Source of the DNA: Photobacterium gaetbulicola Gung47
Lineage (GTDB): Bacteria; Pseudomonadota; Gammaproteobacteria; Enterobacterales; Vibrionaceae
Length of the DNA: 64,000 bases
Reading direction: 5' to 3'
Assembly (NCBI GenBank): GCA_000940995.1
Contig: CP005973.1
Span: 1,054,001-1,118,000 of the forward strand
Shown here: positions 15,998 to 24,026 of the stretch, one piece after another
How positions within the stretch are numbered: the first letter of the stretch is position 1
Layout of the letters: each line of letters begins with the position of its first letter
The notes under the pieces: model-generated
The model's input: the letters and a program-made list of their open reading frames with translations, nothing else
Databases searched by the model: none
Told to the model about the DNA's origin: nothing
Translations under genes and position numbers: made by a program

Positions 15998-17689
15998 ATG
16001 CAGCTAAAACGCATCGAGATATCCGGTTTCAGGGGCATCAAACGGTTGTCCCTATCCTTCGACGAGCTTACTGTCCTTATTGGTGAAAATGCCTGGGGTA
16101 AGTCCTCATTGCTCGATGCGCTTGATATCGCCCTATCCCCTGACGCTAAATTCCATACTTTCCATTTTGATGACTTTCATGTCGACTACAGCGCCGGGCA
16201 CGCAAAAATGAATCATCTCAACATTGTTCTCCACTGGCACGAAGACTACCCCGGAGAACATAAAGCCCGGCGTTACAAAGCATTTTCATCCGTCTGGGTC
16301 AAAAGCCAAGACCAATGTAAAGCCTTGTACTACCAGATCACCAGCAGCGTTGACGATGATAAAATTACTACCCACCGACGTTTTCTCAACAAGCATGGTG
16401 ATCCCATCCCCTGCGACGACAGTAATAAGCTCGCCAAGCAGCTGATGGTATTACACCCGATTGTCAGAATACGAGATGCTAGACGGCTGCGTGAATACCG
16501 GCCAAGCATTGAGACAAATAAAAACGGGAGCAATGGCAACGGTCATAGTAACGGCAATGGCGCCGAACGACGTAATGATGAAAATGTTAGAATCCAGCGG
16601 CGATTAGACAACACTTGCCGGCGTCTAATGACCAAGCCAGGCCATGTGAGCCAAGCCGAGATAAAAAGTAGCGTTAATGCGTTACGGGCGTTGGTCGATC
16701 ACTACTTTGCTTTTACCCCTCATTATCGCAACCAGCATTTTGATCGAGCCCATTTCCCTGAGCGTGCGCAATACGCTATTAACCCGCTGGAGCAATTAAC
16801 AGAACCGGAAACAACCAAACAAAGCCGGCTAGTGCTAATGGGGCTACTCAATGCATTCATAAGAGCCAGAGGCCCTGTCGAACTGAAACGGATTTCTCGA
16901 CCAATCATGATCTTAGAAGATCCCGAAGGCCGTTTACACCCGACGATCCTGCATCAGGCTTGGACATTTATCAGCAAAATGCCGATGCAAAAAATTCTGA
17001 CCACGAATAGTCCGGATCTCTGCTCTGTCGTACCGCTAGAATGCGTCCAAAAGCTGATCAGGCAACCTAGCAAAACCCAAGTCTACTCGATCCTCAACCA
17101 CAAACTGAGTCGAGACGAAGAGCGACGGGTAACTTTCCATCTCAGGGTGCACCGCCCCAGTGCGCTCTTTGCCAGAGCCTGGCTATTGGTCGAAGGCGAA
17201 ACGGAAGTCTGGCTCTTTAATGAACTCGCGCGAATTTGCGGCTACAACCTTGCCGCAGAAGGGGTACAGATTATTGAATTCGCCCAAAGCGGGTTGAAAC
17301 CACTGATCAAAGTGGCACGCCATTTTGGCATAGAATGGCATATGATCGCCGACGGTGATATGGCCGGCAAAAAATACGCGGATACGGTCAGGAACATTCT
17401 CGGCAACGAGGCTGAGCGCCATCGGTTAACCATCTTGCCTAAAAGAGATATCGAGCACTTTCTTTTTTTCAACGGTTTCGAGCCGCTCTTTCGTGACCTG
17501 GCCAATGTCCCCATCGAATCTCCAGTGACGCCCAAGAAAATCATTCAGCGCGCATTGAAGCGCCATGCCAAACCCGACGTCGCCCTGGCAATGATTAACT
17601 TCATTGAACAAGAGAACATCGACAATATCCCAATATTATTGCGCTGGATCCTTAAACGTATCGTCGCTATGTCGAGGGGGCAGAGCTAA
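15998..17689 (+). CDS. ybjD: YbjD-like OLD-family ATPase/TOPRIM nuclease
   Basis: A 563-residue OLD-family protein. The N-terminal ABC-type ATPase has Walker A GENAWGKSS at 29-37 and a Walker B/signature region ILEDPEGRLHP at 305-315. A C-terminal TOPRIM domain has VEGETE at about 398-403 and IADGDMAG with D452 and D454. This architecture and the EGETEVWLFNELARICG stretch match E. coli YbjD. OLD proteins are ATP-dependent nucleases, and some class-2 members act with GajB in anti-phage defence, but no GajB-type helicase is adjacent here. An odd Asn/Gly-rich tract (about 174-188, NGNG repeats) interrupts the ATPase domain. GAGG lies 5 nt before the ATG. It converges on the photo-oxidative operon, with only 5 nt between stop codons. 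Confidence 0.88.
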   Translation: MQLKRIEISGFRGIKRLSLSFDELTVLIGENAWGKSSLLDALDIALSPDAKFHTFHFDDFHVDYSAGHAKMNHLNIVLHWHEDYPGEHKARRYKAFSSVWVKSQDQCKALYYQITSSVDDDKITTHRRFLNKHGDPIPCDDSNKLAKQLMVLHPIVRIRDARRLREYRPSIETNKNGSNGNGHSNGNGAERRNDENVRIQRRLDNTCRRLMTKPGHVSQAEIKSSVNALRALVDHYFAFTPHYRNQHFDRAHFPERAQYAINPLEQLTEPETTKQSRLVLMGLLNAFIRARGPVELKRISRPIMILEDPEGRLHPTILHQAWTFISKMPMQKILTTNSPDLCSVVPLECVQKLIRQPSKTQVYSILNHKLSRDEERRVTFHLRVHRPSALFARAWLLVEGETEVWLFNELARICGYNLAAEGVQIIEFAQSGLKPLIKVARHFGIEWHMIADGDMAGKKYADTVRNILGNEAERHRLTILPKRDIEHFLFFNGFEPLFRDLANVPIESPVTPKKIIQRALKRHAKPDVALAMINFIEQENIDNIPILLRWILKRIVAMSRGQS

Positions 17690-17694
17690 CGGGC

Positions 17695-18249
17695 TCACTG
17701 CTGCTTTTCGAAAAATAACGTCACTTTACCGACAGTAAAGCCCCACTTGGTCATCTTTGCGGTATTAAACAGGTGCTTTTCGTCTTGCAAATGCATCCAG
17801 TCGTTAAAAGTAATGTCGTAGGAGGTTCCATCCACCGGTATTCGCAATACATATTGCCAATGTAGGGTATTACCCAGGGCGATACCTTTGGCTTTACCGA
17901 CAACATCATCAGCGCGGCCGGTGTAAGTACCATCAGGTTGCTGGGTGATCACCCAGACGCGGCGCTGTTTTTCACCATTATCAAAGACAAAGTCCTCCTC
18001 TAGAGTAAGAGTGTTATCGTCTACGGTGCCTTTGATATCAACGGTAAAGCGCCTGGTTTGTTTGCAGCTCCGATCTTGCAGCATTCCCCATGCGGCAACA
18101 TTGCCGTCAAAGTATCTGAACAGGTTAAATACCGGTCTGGTGTTTTGATAATCTTTAATTGCCGCGCTACAACCCAACAAGCCTAACAAACACATGAAAA
18201 GCCACCCGTATTGCCAAGCTCTTCTTTTAAACTCAATAACTAGTGACAT
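17695..18249 (-). CDS. DUF3833 lipoprotein
   Basis: A 184-residue lipoprotein and the last gene of the eleven-gene operon. The signal and lipobox LLGLLGCS place the lipidated cysteine at about residue 27. The mature part is beta-rich, with RYFDGNVAAWGMLQDRSCKQTRRF and TLEEDFVFDNGEKQRRVW, which I recognise as DUF3833. The fold looks lipocalin- or calycin-like, so binding of a hydrophobic molecule is possible but unproven. Its ATG overlaps the upstream stop codon by one base. DUF3833 genes commonly accompany CFA-like and DUF1365 genes, which supports a role with the modified lipid. Confidence 0.82.
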   Translation of the reverse strand: MSLVIEFKRRAWQYGWLFMCLLGLLGCSAAIKDYQNTRPVFNLFRYFDGNVAAWGMLQDRSCKQTRRFTVDIKGTVDDNTLTLEEDFVFDNGEKQRRVWVITQQPDGTYTGRADDVVGKAKGIALGNTLHWQYVLRIPVDGTSYDITFNDWMHLQDEKHLFNTAKMTKWGFTVGKVTLFFEKQQ

Positions 18250-18770
18250 TAGCGTTTACCTATTAACTGATTGCGAATATCTGGGTATGCCGTGTTTGGC
18301 GATAGCCATATCTGCAAAAAAGTTTGAGACATCTCTATATCTTGCAACACTCCAATTTGATAATTGTCTTGAAAAAAAGCCCCCTGTTTGTCGTTAAAGA
18401 CAAAAATCAATCGATCGCCTTTTTTAACATCCGGCCAGATTTGCTCTAAACGTTGACTCCAACGCTCACGCTTGGTCGCACTTACCCCTAGGTGCCGCCA
18501 CTGATCCTTGGTTGCTTCAATGAGATCTTCACTGTCGATATTACGGTGGTATCGAATAACCAAAGCAAGATTGTCCCCCTCGCCCTGATATACGCCATCT
18601 GGTGAGCGCAGTTGCGAATCATAAATAACCCACGGTCCCCAGGTTAACCTAGCCTCTCCGACAGATGGCCACACCTGCCAGGGTGTCGAGGCCCCGGCGT
18701 GGACAGTGAACAAGCACAGTATTGCAGCTAACAATATTTGATAACTCGATATGGTTAATAATTGTTTCAT
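18249..18770 (-). CDS. Chalcone-isomerase-like periplasmic protein
   Basis: A 173-residue protein with a signal peptide (cleavage probably after HAGAS, near residue 28). The mature part contains RLTWGPWVIYDSQLRSPDG, VIRYHRNIDSEDLIEATKDQW and KGDRLIFVFNDKQGAFFQDN. These fit the bacterial chalcone-isomerase-like family, whose fold also occurs in fatty-acid-binding proteins. A true chalcone isomerase activity is not expected here; binding of fatty acids or lipids in the periplasm is more likely. It sits between the DUF2878 and DUF3833 genes and overlaps the latter by one base. Confidence 0.75.
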   Translation of the reverse strand: MKQLLTISSYQILLAAILCLFTVHAGASTPWQVWPSVGEARLTWGPWVIYDSQLRSPDGVYQGEGDNLALVIRYHRNIDSEDLIEATKDQWRHLGVSATKRERWSQRLEQIWPDVKKGDRLIFVFNDKQGAFFQDNYQIGVLQDIEMSQTFLQIWLSPNTAYPDIRNQLIGKR

Positions 18771-18818
18771 ATTTCCCCCTGGTACAGGGCAATTGCAAAA
18801 TAAGCTAATGGAAACTGT

Positions 18819-19313
18819 TTAAGCCGAACAAGACGCACTGCGCTTTAACATCCGCGCAAGTAATAGTGAGAAAAACAACCAACTAGCAAAGAGAATAACC
18901 AGTGTTAAACCAGCCCCCAGCGGCCATTCAACCGCTTGCAAACGGTATCCGGCAAAATAACTCAAAGCACCACCGACTCCCCCGATCAAGCTGATCAGAT
19001 GTATCGGATATTGCTTGACCAGATCCCTCATAAACCACACGAAACAACCAAAACCTAACCACAGCATCACCAGCCAAAAAGGCAGCAATGCACTCGGAAA
19101 AGCCAGAACGTTGGACGCACTGAGGATCCCGTCCATCAACACACCCGCCCCCGCAATTAGAAAGGCGTACCGTCCGACCTTGGGAAAGAACCACCAACAA
19201 GCAAGAAAGGAGAGAACAAGCAACCACACATAGGCTTGCTGCCCTAACACCGCAATAAGCCAATAAACATTGAACAAAAGGCCTGCCAGAATAAGCTTAT
19301 AATCAGACATCAT
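18819..19313 (-). CDS. DUF2878 inner-membrane protein
   Basis: A 164-residue membrane protein with about five to six hydrophobic helices, starting MMSDYKLILAGLLFNVYW and ending in a basic, Ser/Cys-rich tail. I recognise it as DUF2878. No function is established. I start at the first of two adjacent ATG codons, preceded by AGAGG; the open frame extends 29 codons upstream, but that part overlaps the CFA-like gene. In this operon it is the only multi-span membrane protein, so it could anchor or export the lipid product. Confidence 0.78.
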   Translation of the reverse strand: MMSDYKLILAGLLFNVYWLIAVLGQQAYVWLLVLSFLACWWFFPKVGRYAFLIAGAGVLMDGILSASNVLAFPSALLPFWLVMLWLGFGCFVWFMRDLVKQYPIHLISLIGGVGGALSYFAGYRLQAVEWPLGAGLTLVILFASWLFFSLLLARMLKRSASCSA

Positions 19314-19371
19314 TATCACCTCTGTTGCTTCTGCCCAGTAGCGGTATGCCAACTCTATCGGTAACGAGCGG

Positions 19372-20607
19372 TCATCGCCATCCACCTCGGCTGGCAACAA
19401 GCTGTACAGTACTGATACTGCGCTCTAGAAAACCACCCTCGCAGTAACATAAGTAGTAGCGCCACATCCTGATGAACTGCTCGTCAAAACCCTGCTGTAG
19501 GTAATGATCTATGTTGTTGTTGAACTCCTTGTGCCAATCTGACAAGGTTCTCGCATAATCCATACCGATATCTTTGAGATCACGGATAACAAAGTCGGTA
19601 TGCTGGGTAAGGTGTTGAGAAAGTACAGTCACCGACGGCAAGAAGCCACCTGGAAAAATATATTTTTGTATGAAATCAACACCTTTGCTGTAACTATCGA
19701 ATCGCTGATCCGCAATGGTTATAGCTTGTATTGCCAATAGGCCTTCTTCTTTGAGCAGCGACTGACATTGCTTGATATATGTCGTCAGGTACTCCTTGCC
19801 AACAGCTTCTATCATTTCAACCGACACGATTTTGTCGTACTTGCCGGTTAAATCTCGGTAATCTTCCAACAAGAGCGTAATCTTTCCTTCAAGCCCCTGT
19901 TCATAGATACGTTCTCTGGCCCATTTATGCTGGGCATCTGAAATCGTTGTTGTTGTAACCTGGCATCCATAGTATTTAGCAGCATGAATGGCCAATGCTC
20001 CCCAACCGGTTCCAATTTCTAACAGGTGATCTGTCGGCTTGAGTTCCAGCATTTGGCACAAACGATCCATCTTGTTAAATTGTGCCTGGGATAAACTGGT
20101 CTCTTCACTGCCGTAGATTGCAGCCGAATAAAGCATGTTTTCGTCTAGGAAGGTACGATAGAAATCATTGCCAAGATCATAATGAGCCAAGATATTTCTC
20201 TTTGAAGCCTGCTTGTTGTTGCGTCTCGTGTAGTGGAGCCACTTGTTCTTAAAAGCAGTAAACCAACCGACCTTCGCTTCAATTTTATCTAGGATAGGAA
20301 GATTTCTGGCCAGCACCTGGACAACTTTTGTTAAATCAGGCGAGTCCCACCAACCGTCCATATACGCTTCTCCGGCCGCTATGCTGCCGCCATCCAATAA
20401 CCGTTTGTAGAACCCCTGATGCTTAACCAGCAACTGTGCCTGCAACCCGCTGCACTTGTCACCAAATTGGAATGTTTCACCATGTACCTCTGACACCGTC
20501 AGTCCACAGCCTGTGAGCTGCTGTAAAACAGTGGTTACGATTTTCCTCGCTACACGATCTGTTCCTGACAGTGCCAATGATCCCTGGCTAACTTCGCTAC
20601 TTATCAT
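19372..20607 (-). CDS. CFA-synthase-like lipid methyltransferase
   Basis: A 411-residue SAM-dependent methyltransferase of the cyclopropane fatty acid synthase family. The SAM motif LLEIGTGWG is at 195-203, preceded by AHYDLGNDFY (141-150), which with SVEMIEAVGKEY and YIFPGGFLPS completes the family signature. It would act on double bonds of phospholipid acyl chains. The neighbours DUF1365 and the FAD oxidoreductase set it apart from housekeeping cfa: in Rhodobacter a CFA-like member of such a set (UfaM) adds a methyl branch on the way to furan fatty acids. Branching rather than cyclopropanation is inferred. Its ATG overlaps the DUF1365 stop by 4 nt. Confidence 0.9.
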   Translation of the reverse strand: MISSEVSQGSLALSGTDRVARKIVTTVLQQLTGCGLTVSEVHGETFQFGDKCSGLQAQLLVKHQGFYKRLLDGGSIAAGEAYMDGWWDSPDLTKVVQVLARNLPILDKIEAKVGWFTAFKNKWLHYTRRNNKQASKRNILAHYDLGNDFYRTFLDENMLYSAAIYGSEETSLSQAQFNKMDRLCQMLELKPTDHLLEIGTGWGALAIHAAKYYGCQVTTTTISDAQHKWARERIYEQGLEGKITLLLEDYRDLTGKYDKIVSVEMIEAVGKEYLTTYIKQCQSLLKEEGLLAIQAITIADQRFDSYSKGVDFIQKYIFPGGFLPSVTVLSQHLTQHTDFVIRDLKDIGMDYARTLSDWHKEFNNNIDHYLQQGFDEQFIRMWRYYLCYCEGGFLERSISTVQLVASRGGWR

Positions 20608-21461
20608 GGCTTCGACTCCTTATTATTTGATGGTGGAGGAAAATGCTCGGTTTCCTTCGCAGCTACTGGAGATTGATTGCTATCCGGGTGGGAATAAAAT
20701 GGCACCTTCTTGAGCCAAAGCCTCAATGCTTGCCAATAAATCCCCCAAACGACTTTCAGCGTTTGAACTGGTGTTTGATAGATGTGCTGCCACAGGGTTG
20801 ACGTCGTCATTGGAGCCCGCTTGAGCGACATTGTCGCATCCAATACCTTTAGGTCTGTCCGACTGTCATGAATATCCAAATGAAGCAGTAACCTTGACGA
20901 CGGTGCTCTTAGTTTCCAGTAATATCGTTGGCTCATCGGATTGAATGGGGATACATGAAAAGATTTTTCTTCCAGCCACTGCCGCTGCAGCCACCTATCG
21001 CTGGCGGGTAAGGCGTAGTAATGCCTCTCATTCCAAGGAGTATTGCTTACCTCGGCGAGGACCCAGCGCCATTGCCCGTCTTCGTCATACACGTAATACA
21101 AATTCAACGGACTGAAATAAATACCGGCATACCGCAACTGACAGAGCATTAAGACCGTTCCGCTGACTGGCTCATTGGTCAGTTGCTCAAGCTTGGCGAA
21201 AACAGCAGCTTTTAATGCCACTCCCTGTTCAGCAATCCCAGCCTTGGCGGATTGATTCACCTGCTCAGCCCCTCTGAGGTAATCCGATACTTTGAACCGG
21301 GCAAACTGGTACCACTGGCAGCCAAAACCAAACACCTGCCGCTCAAGCTGCACGAGCTCATCTAAATTTATAAGCGGCATAAACATCGGATACTGAAATT
21401 GGTGCGAAACCGGTGAAAACCGACGATGCCTGATAACTCCAGAAAATAGGCCGCTGCGCAT
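20604..21461 (-). CDS. DUF1365 protein
   Basis: A 285-residue protein with the DUF1365 hallmarks: RSGLFSGVIRHRRFSPVSHQFQYP at the N-terminus, then YFSPLNLYYVYDEDG, AEVSNTPWNERHYY and SFHVSPFNPMSQRYYW. Many conserved His, Tyr and Trp residues suggest an enzyme active site. The biochemical role is unknown, but the family is almost always found beside an FAD oxidoreductase and a CFA-like gene, including in the Rhodobacter singlet-oxygen regulon. It overlaps the FAD oxidoreductase stop by one base and the CFA-like start by four. No signal peptide or membrane span is evident. Confidence 0.88.
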   Translation of the reverse strand: MRSGLFSGVIRHRRFSPVSHQFQYPMFMPLINLDELVQLERQVFGFGCQWYQFARFKVSDYLRGAEQVNQSAKAGIAEQGVALKAAVFAKLEQLTNEPVSGTVLMLCQLRYAGIYFSPLNLYYVYDEDGQWRWVLAEVSNTPWNERHYYALPASDRWLQRQWLEEKSFHVSPFNPMSQRYYWKLRAPSSRLLLHLDIHDSRTDLKVLDATMSLKRAPMTTSTLWQHIYQTPVQTLKVVWGIYWQALRLWLKKVPFYSHPDSNQSPVAAKETEHFPPPSNNKESKP

Positions 21462-22810
21462 CAGGCACCCCCTCTCCGGGCCGCTATCTCTGACACGGCT
21501 TGAGAGCCCTCAGCAAAACCCTGTCGATGGGGATGCCTAACAGGAGTCTGGCGCTGAATGGCTTTTACTACATCAAGGGCACTGCGTACGCCGTCTTCAT
21601 GAAATCCGTTGTACCAGTATGCACCGCAATACCACGTACTCTCCACGCCATTGATTTTATCCCGGCATTGCTGAGCCTGAATGCTTTGCTTGGTGAACAC
21701 CGGATGGGCATAGACAAATTTTCGTAGTATCTTCTCAGGTGCGATTTGCTCATTCTGGTTCAGTGTGACACAAAAGGTTTCCGGAGCAGTAATGCCCTGC
21801 AGAATGTTCATGTTGTAGGTTAAAGTCGTTTGCTTGTTTTCCCACTGCCCCTCATCGTTATTACCCAAAAAATAGTTCCATGCCGCCCAAGCCGCCTTGC
21901 GCTTGGGCAATAAGAAATTATCTGTATGTAACACCACATCATTTTTCTGATAGCCGAGAGCCCCCAGTACGGCCTGCTCGGTTTCGTTGGCATCGGTAAG
22001 CATATTCAGGGCCTGGTCACTGTGACTGGCAAAAATAACATGGTCATAAATCTCGCTGACGCCATTTGCCGTGACGACCGCCTTACCGTGAGTGCGCTTG
22101 ACCGAGGTGACCGGAGTTGAAAGCCGGATTTTATGTACAAATGGAGCGACGAGCTGTTTGACGTACTCCCTTGAACCACCCGGTATGACATACCACTGTG
22201 GACGATTAGTAACCTCAAGCAACCCATGGTTACGGAAAAAACGGACAAAAAAAGCCAGGGGGAATTGGCGCATATCGGCCAACGTCGACGACCAAATCGC
22301 AGCCCCCATTGGCAGGATGTAATTCTCGCAGAAATAGCGATTAAATTGATATTGGTTGAGAAAATCACCTAGCGTTTGAGTGTGGGCATAACTATGAGCC
22401 GAGCTAATATCGACGTCTCTCGCCACCCGGTTAAACCGCAAAATATCATAGATGAAACGGTAAAATTTAGGGTTCAACCAATTTCGCTTTTGGGCAAACA
22501 TAGACAAGAAATTGTGCCCGTTATACTCCAAGCCATTAAGTGTGTTGTGGACACTGAAACTCATCTCGGTTGGCTGACCGGTGACCCCAATTTCAGCCAG
22601 CAACTTTTCAAAATTGGGATATGTTCGGTCATTGAAAACAATGAAGCCTGTGTCGATGGCATACCTACCGCTAGCCACCTCGACATCAACCGTTGCGGTA
22701 TGGCCACCAATATAATCATTCGCTTCATAAAGGGTAATGTCATGTTGCTCGTGCAAGTAATGAGCACATGTCAAACCAGAGATACCGCTGCCAATAATTG
22801 CTATCTTCAT
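21461..22810 (-). CDS. FAD-dependent amine-oxidase-like oxidoreductase (possible lipid desaturase)
   Basis: A 449-residue flavoprotein. The N-terminal dinucleotide-binding motif is MKIAIIGSGISGLTCAHYL, with the downstream acidic residue in ITLYEANDYIGGHT, as in amine oxidases and phytoene desaturase relatives. GFIVFNDRTYPNF and the C-terminal WYCGAYWYNGFHEDG stretch also match the FAD protein found next to DUF1365. I start at the ATG before KIAIIGSG, which overlaps the SDR stop by 4 nt; the frame runs 22 codons farther upstream but inside the SDR gene. In Rhodobacter the related step is a desaturase (UfaD) acting on methylated acyl chains. That activity here is inference from family and context. 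Confidence 0.85.
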   Translation of the reverse strand: MKIAIIGSGISGLTCAHYLHEQHDITLYEANDYIGGHTATVDVEVASGRYAIDTGFIVFNDRTYPNFEKLLAEIGVTGQPTEMSFSVHNTLNGLEYNGHNFLSMFAQKRNWLNPKFYRFIYDILRFNRVARDVDISSAHSYAHTQTLGDFLNQYQFNRYFCENYILPMGAAIWSSTLADMRQFPLAFFVRFFRNHGLLEVTNRPQWYVIPGGSREYVKQLVAPFVHKIRLSTPVTSVKRTHGKAVVTANGVSEIYDHVIFASHSDQALNMLTDANETEQAVLGALGYQKNDVVLHTDNFLLPKRKAAWAAWNYFLGNNDEGQWENKQTTLTYNMNILQGITAPETFCVTLNQNEQIAPEKILRKFVYAHPVFTKQSIQAQQCRDKINGVESTWYCGAYWYNGFHEDGVRSALDVVKAIQRQTPVRHPHRQGFAEGSQAVSEIAARRGGA

Positions 22811-23550
22811 GCAGTTCTTCCTGTCATACGTTTTACGGCGGCCAATTGCATCCGAATCGGTAGCAATGAAATACACTTCAGAATAAAGCTGAATCTAGTA
22901 GGAAAATGAATTTCTTTTTTGCCTGCCGCAATACCGGCTCGAATTTTTTCCGACGCGAATTCCGGCGTGACTATCATCGGCATGGCAAAATCATTTTTGT
23001 CGGTCAATGGCGTTTTAACAAATCCCGGACTCACTAAGCTGACCGTGACACCTTTACTTGCCAAATCTATAGCCAGCGTATGGGCAATATACGCGACTGC
23101 CGCCTTGGATGAGCCGTATGCTTCTGCCCGGGGGAGAGGAATATAGGAAGCAGTAGAGCCGATAATCACCAGGTGAGTATTTTCATTAAACGATGACTGC
23201 AAAGCTTCAATGCAATTGAGCATGCCGAAAATATTAACGTCATATACGCGGCGAAACAACGCCACATCAATCTGGCCATGCTCAATATATTCACAGGTCC
23301 CGGCATTGAGTATGATCAGATCTGGTGCGTTCGTTAACCCACCCAGCTTTTGGTTAACATCGCCATAATTAGTGATGTCGAAGCTGATAGCGGTGATCTT
23401 ATCGCTAGTATCAGCCAACGCCTGTAGCCGTTCTTGATTTTGACCGCAGCCAAGTACCGACCACCCCTCCCTCGCATAATCAATCGCAAGCTGCTGGCCG
23501 ATCCCCGAACTTGCACCCGTTATAAGAACTTGTTTTGTGTTGGTCATCAT
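22807..23550 (-). CDS. Short-chain dehydrogenase/reductase
   Basis: A 247-residue classical SDR. The cofactor motif is TGASSGIG at about residues 11-18, then LNAGTCEY (NAG motif), the catalytic Ser in IGSTASYIP and YGSSKAA (Tyr and Lys), followed by VSPGFVKTPL. It is an NAD(P)H-dependent oxidoreductase with an unknown substrate. An SDR is also part of the comparable cluster in Rhodobacter. The hydrophobic C-terminal part could associate with the membrane. Its start overlaps the NTF2-like stop (TAATG), and its end overlaps the flavoprotein start. Confidence 0.9.
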   Translation of the reverse strand: MMTNTKQVLITGASSGIGQQLAIDYAREGWSVLGCGQNQERLQALADTSDKITAISFDITNYGDVNQKLGGLTNAPDLIILNAGTCEYIEHGQIDVALFRRVYDVNIFGMLNCIEALQSSFNENTHLVIIGSTASYIPLPRAEAYGSSKAAVAYIAHTLAIDLASKGVTVSLVSPGFVKTPLTDKNDFAMPMIVTPEFASEKIRAGIAAGKKEIHFPTRFSFILKCISLLPIRMQLAAVKRMTGRTA

Positions 23551-23981
23551 TACAGCCTCGCTTTTATCTGCCGAACGATTGGCCCTAACAGCGGTATGCC
23601 TTCATAAATCATCTCGCCCATATCGAAGTAGTCCCGATGGTAAATCACTTTCCCTTCGGCAAAGACTAAGCGTGAGCAGCCATTAACCAGACGTTTCTTG
23701 CCGGACTGGAGCTTTGGGTGTTGGAACGTCATTGTCCATTGCACATACGCAGTCTCGCCACAACAGAGCTGTTCAGTAATGTTGAAGCTGCAGTACTCGA
23801 CAGCGTCAAACAGCCGGGAAAAATATTTAAAAAGCTGCCGGTAGCCTTCCACTCGGTGGGCCGGATCTTCGAATACGACATCGTGATGATAGATCTCTTC
23901 CAGCCCCGACAAATCTTGCTTATCGAGGTACTGATAGATTGCAACAAACTTATCCGTTAGTTCTGAGGTTTGCTCATCCAT
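23550..23981 (-). CDS. NTF2/SnoaL-like protein
   Basis: A protein of about 143 residues with the cone-shaped NTF2-like fold pattern: TDKFVAIYQYLDKQDLSGLEEIYHHDVVFEDPAHRVEG, a central FKYFSRLFD helix, then strand motifs CSFNITEQL, AYVQWTMTF and KVIYHRDYFDMGEM. Such proteins bind or isomerise small hydrophobic molecules. The substrate is unknown. I start at the ATG preceded by GGGAG; a GTG four codons upstream is less likely. It lies 45 nt after the photolyase gene, the second-widest gap in the operon. Confidence 0.82.
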   Translation of the reverse strand: MDEQTSELTDKFVAIYQYLDKQDLSGLEEIYHHDVVFEDPAHRVEGYRQLFKYFSRLFDAVEYCSFNITEQLCCGETAYVQWTMTFQHPKLQSGKKRLVNGCSRLVFAEGKVIYHRDYFDMGEMIYEGIPLLGPIVRQIKARL

Positions 23982-24026
23982 AGGTGCTCCCACATTAGTT
24001 CAGCATGCCCCACCAGTCATTGACGC

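Noticed and set aside
15998..17689. Gabija-type (GajA/GajB) anti-phage system
   Set aside because: The OLD-family protein could suggest GajA, but there is no UvrD-like GajB next to it, and the motifs fit chromosomal YbjD better.
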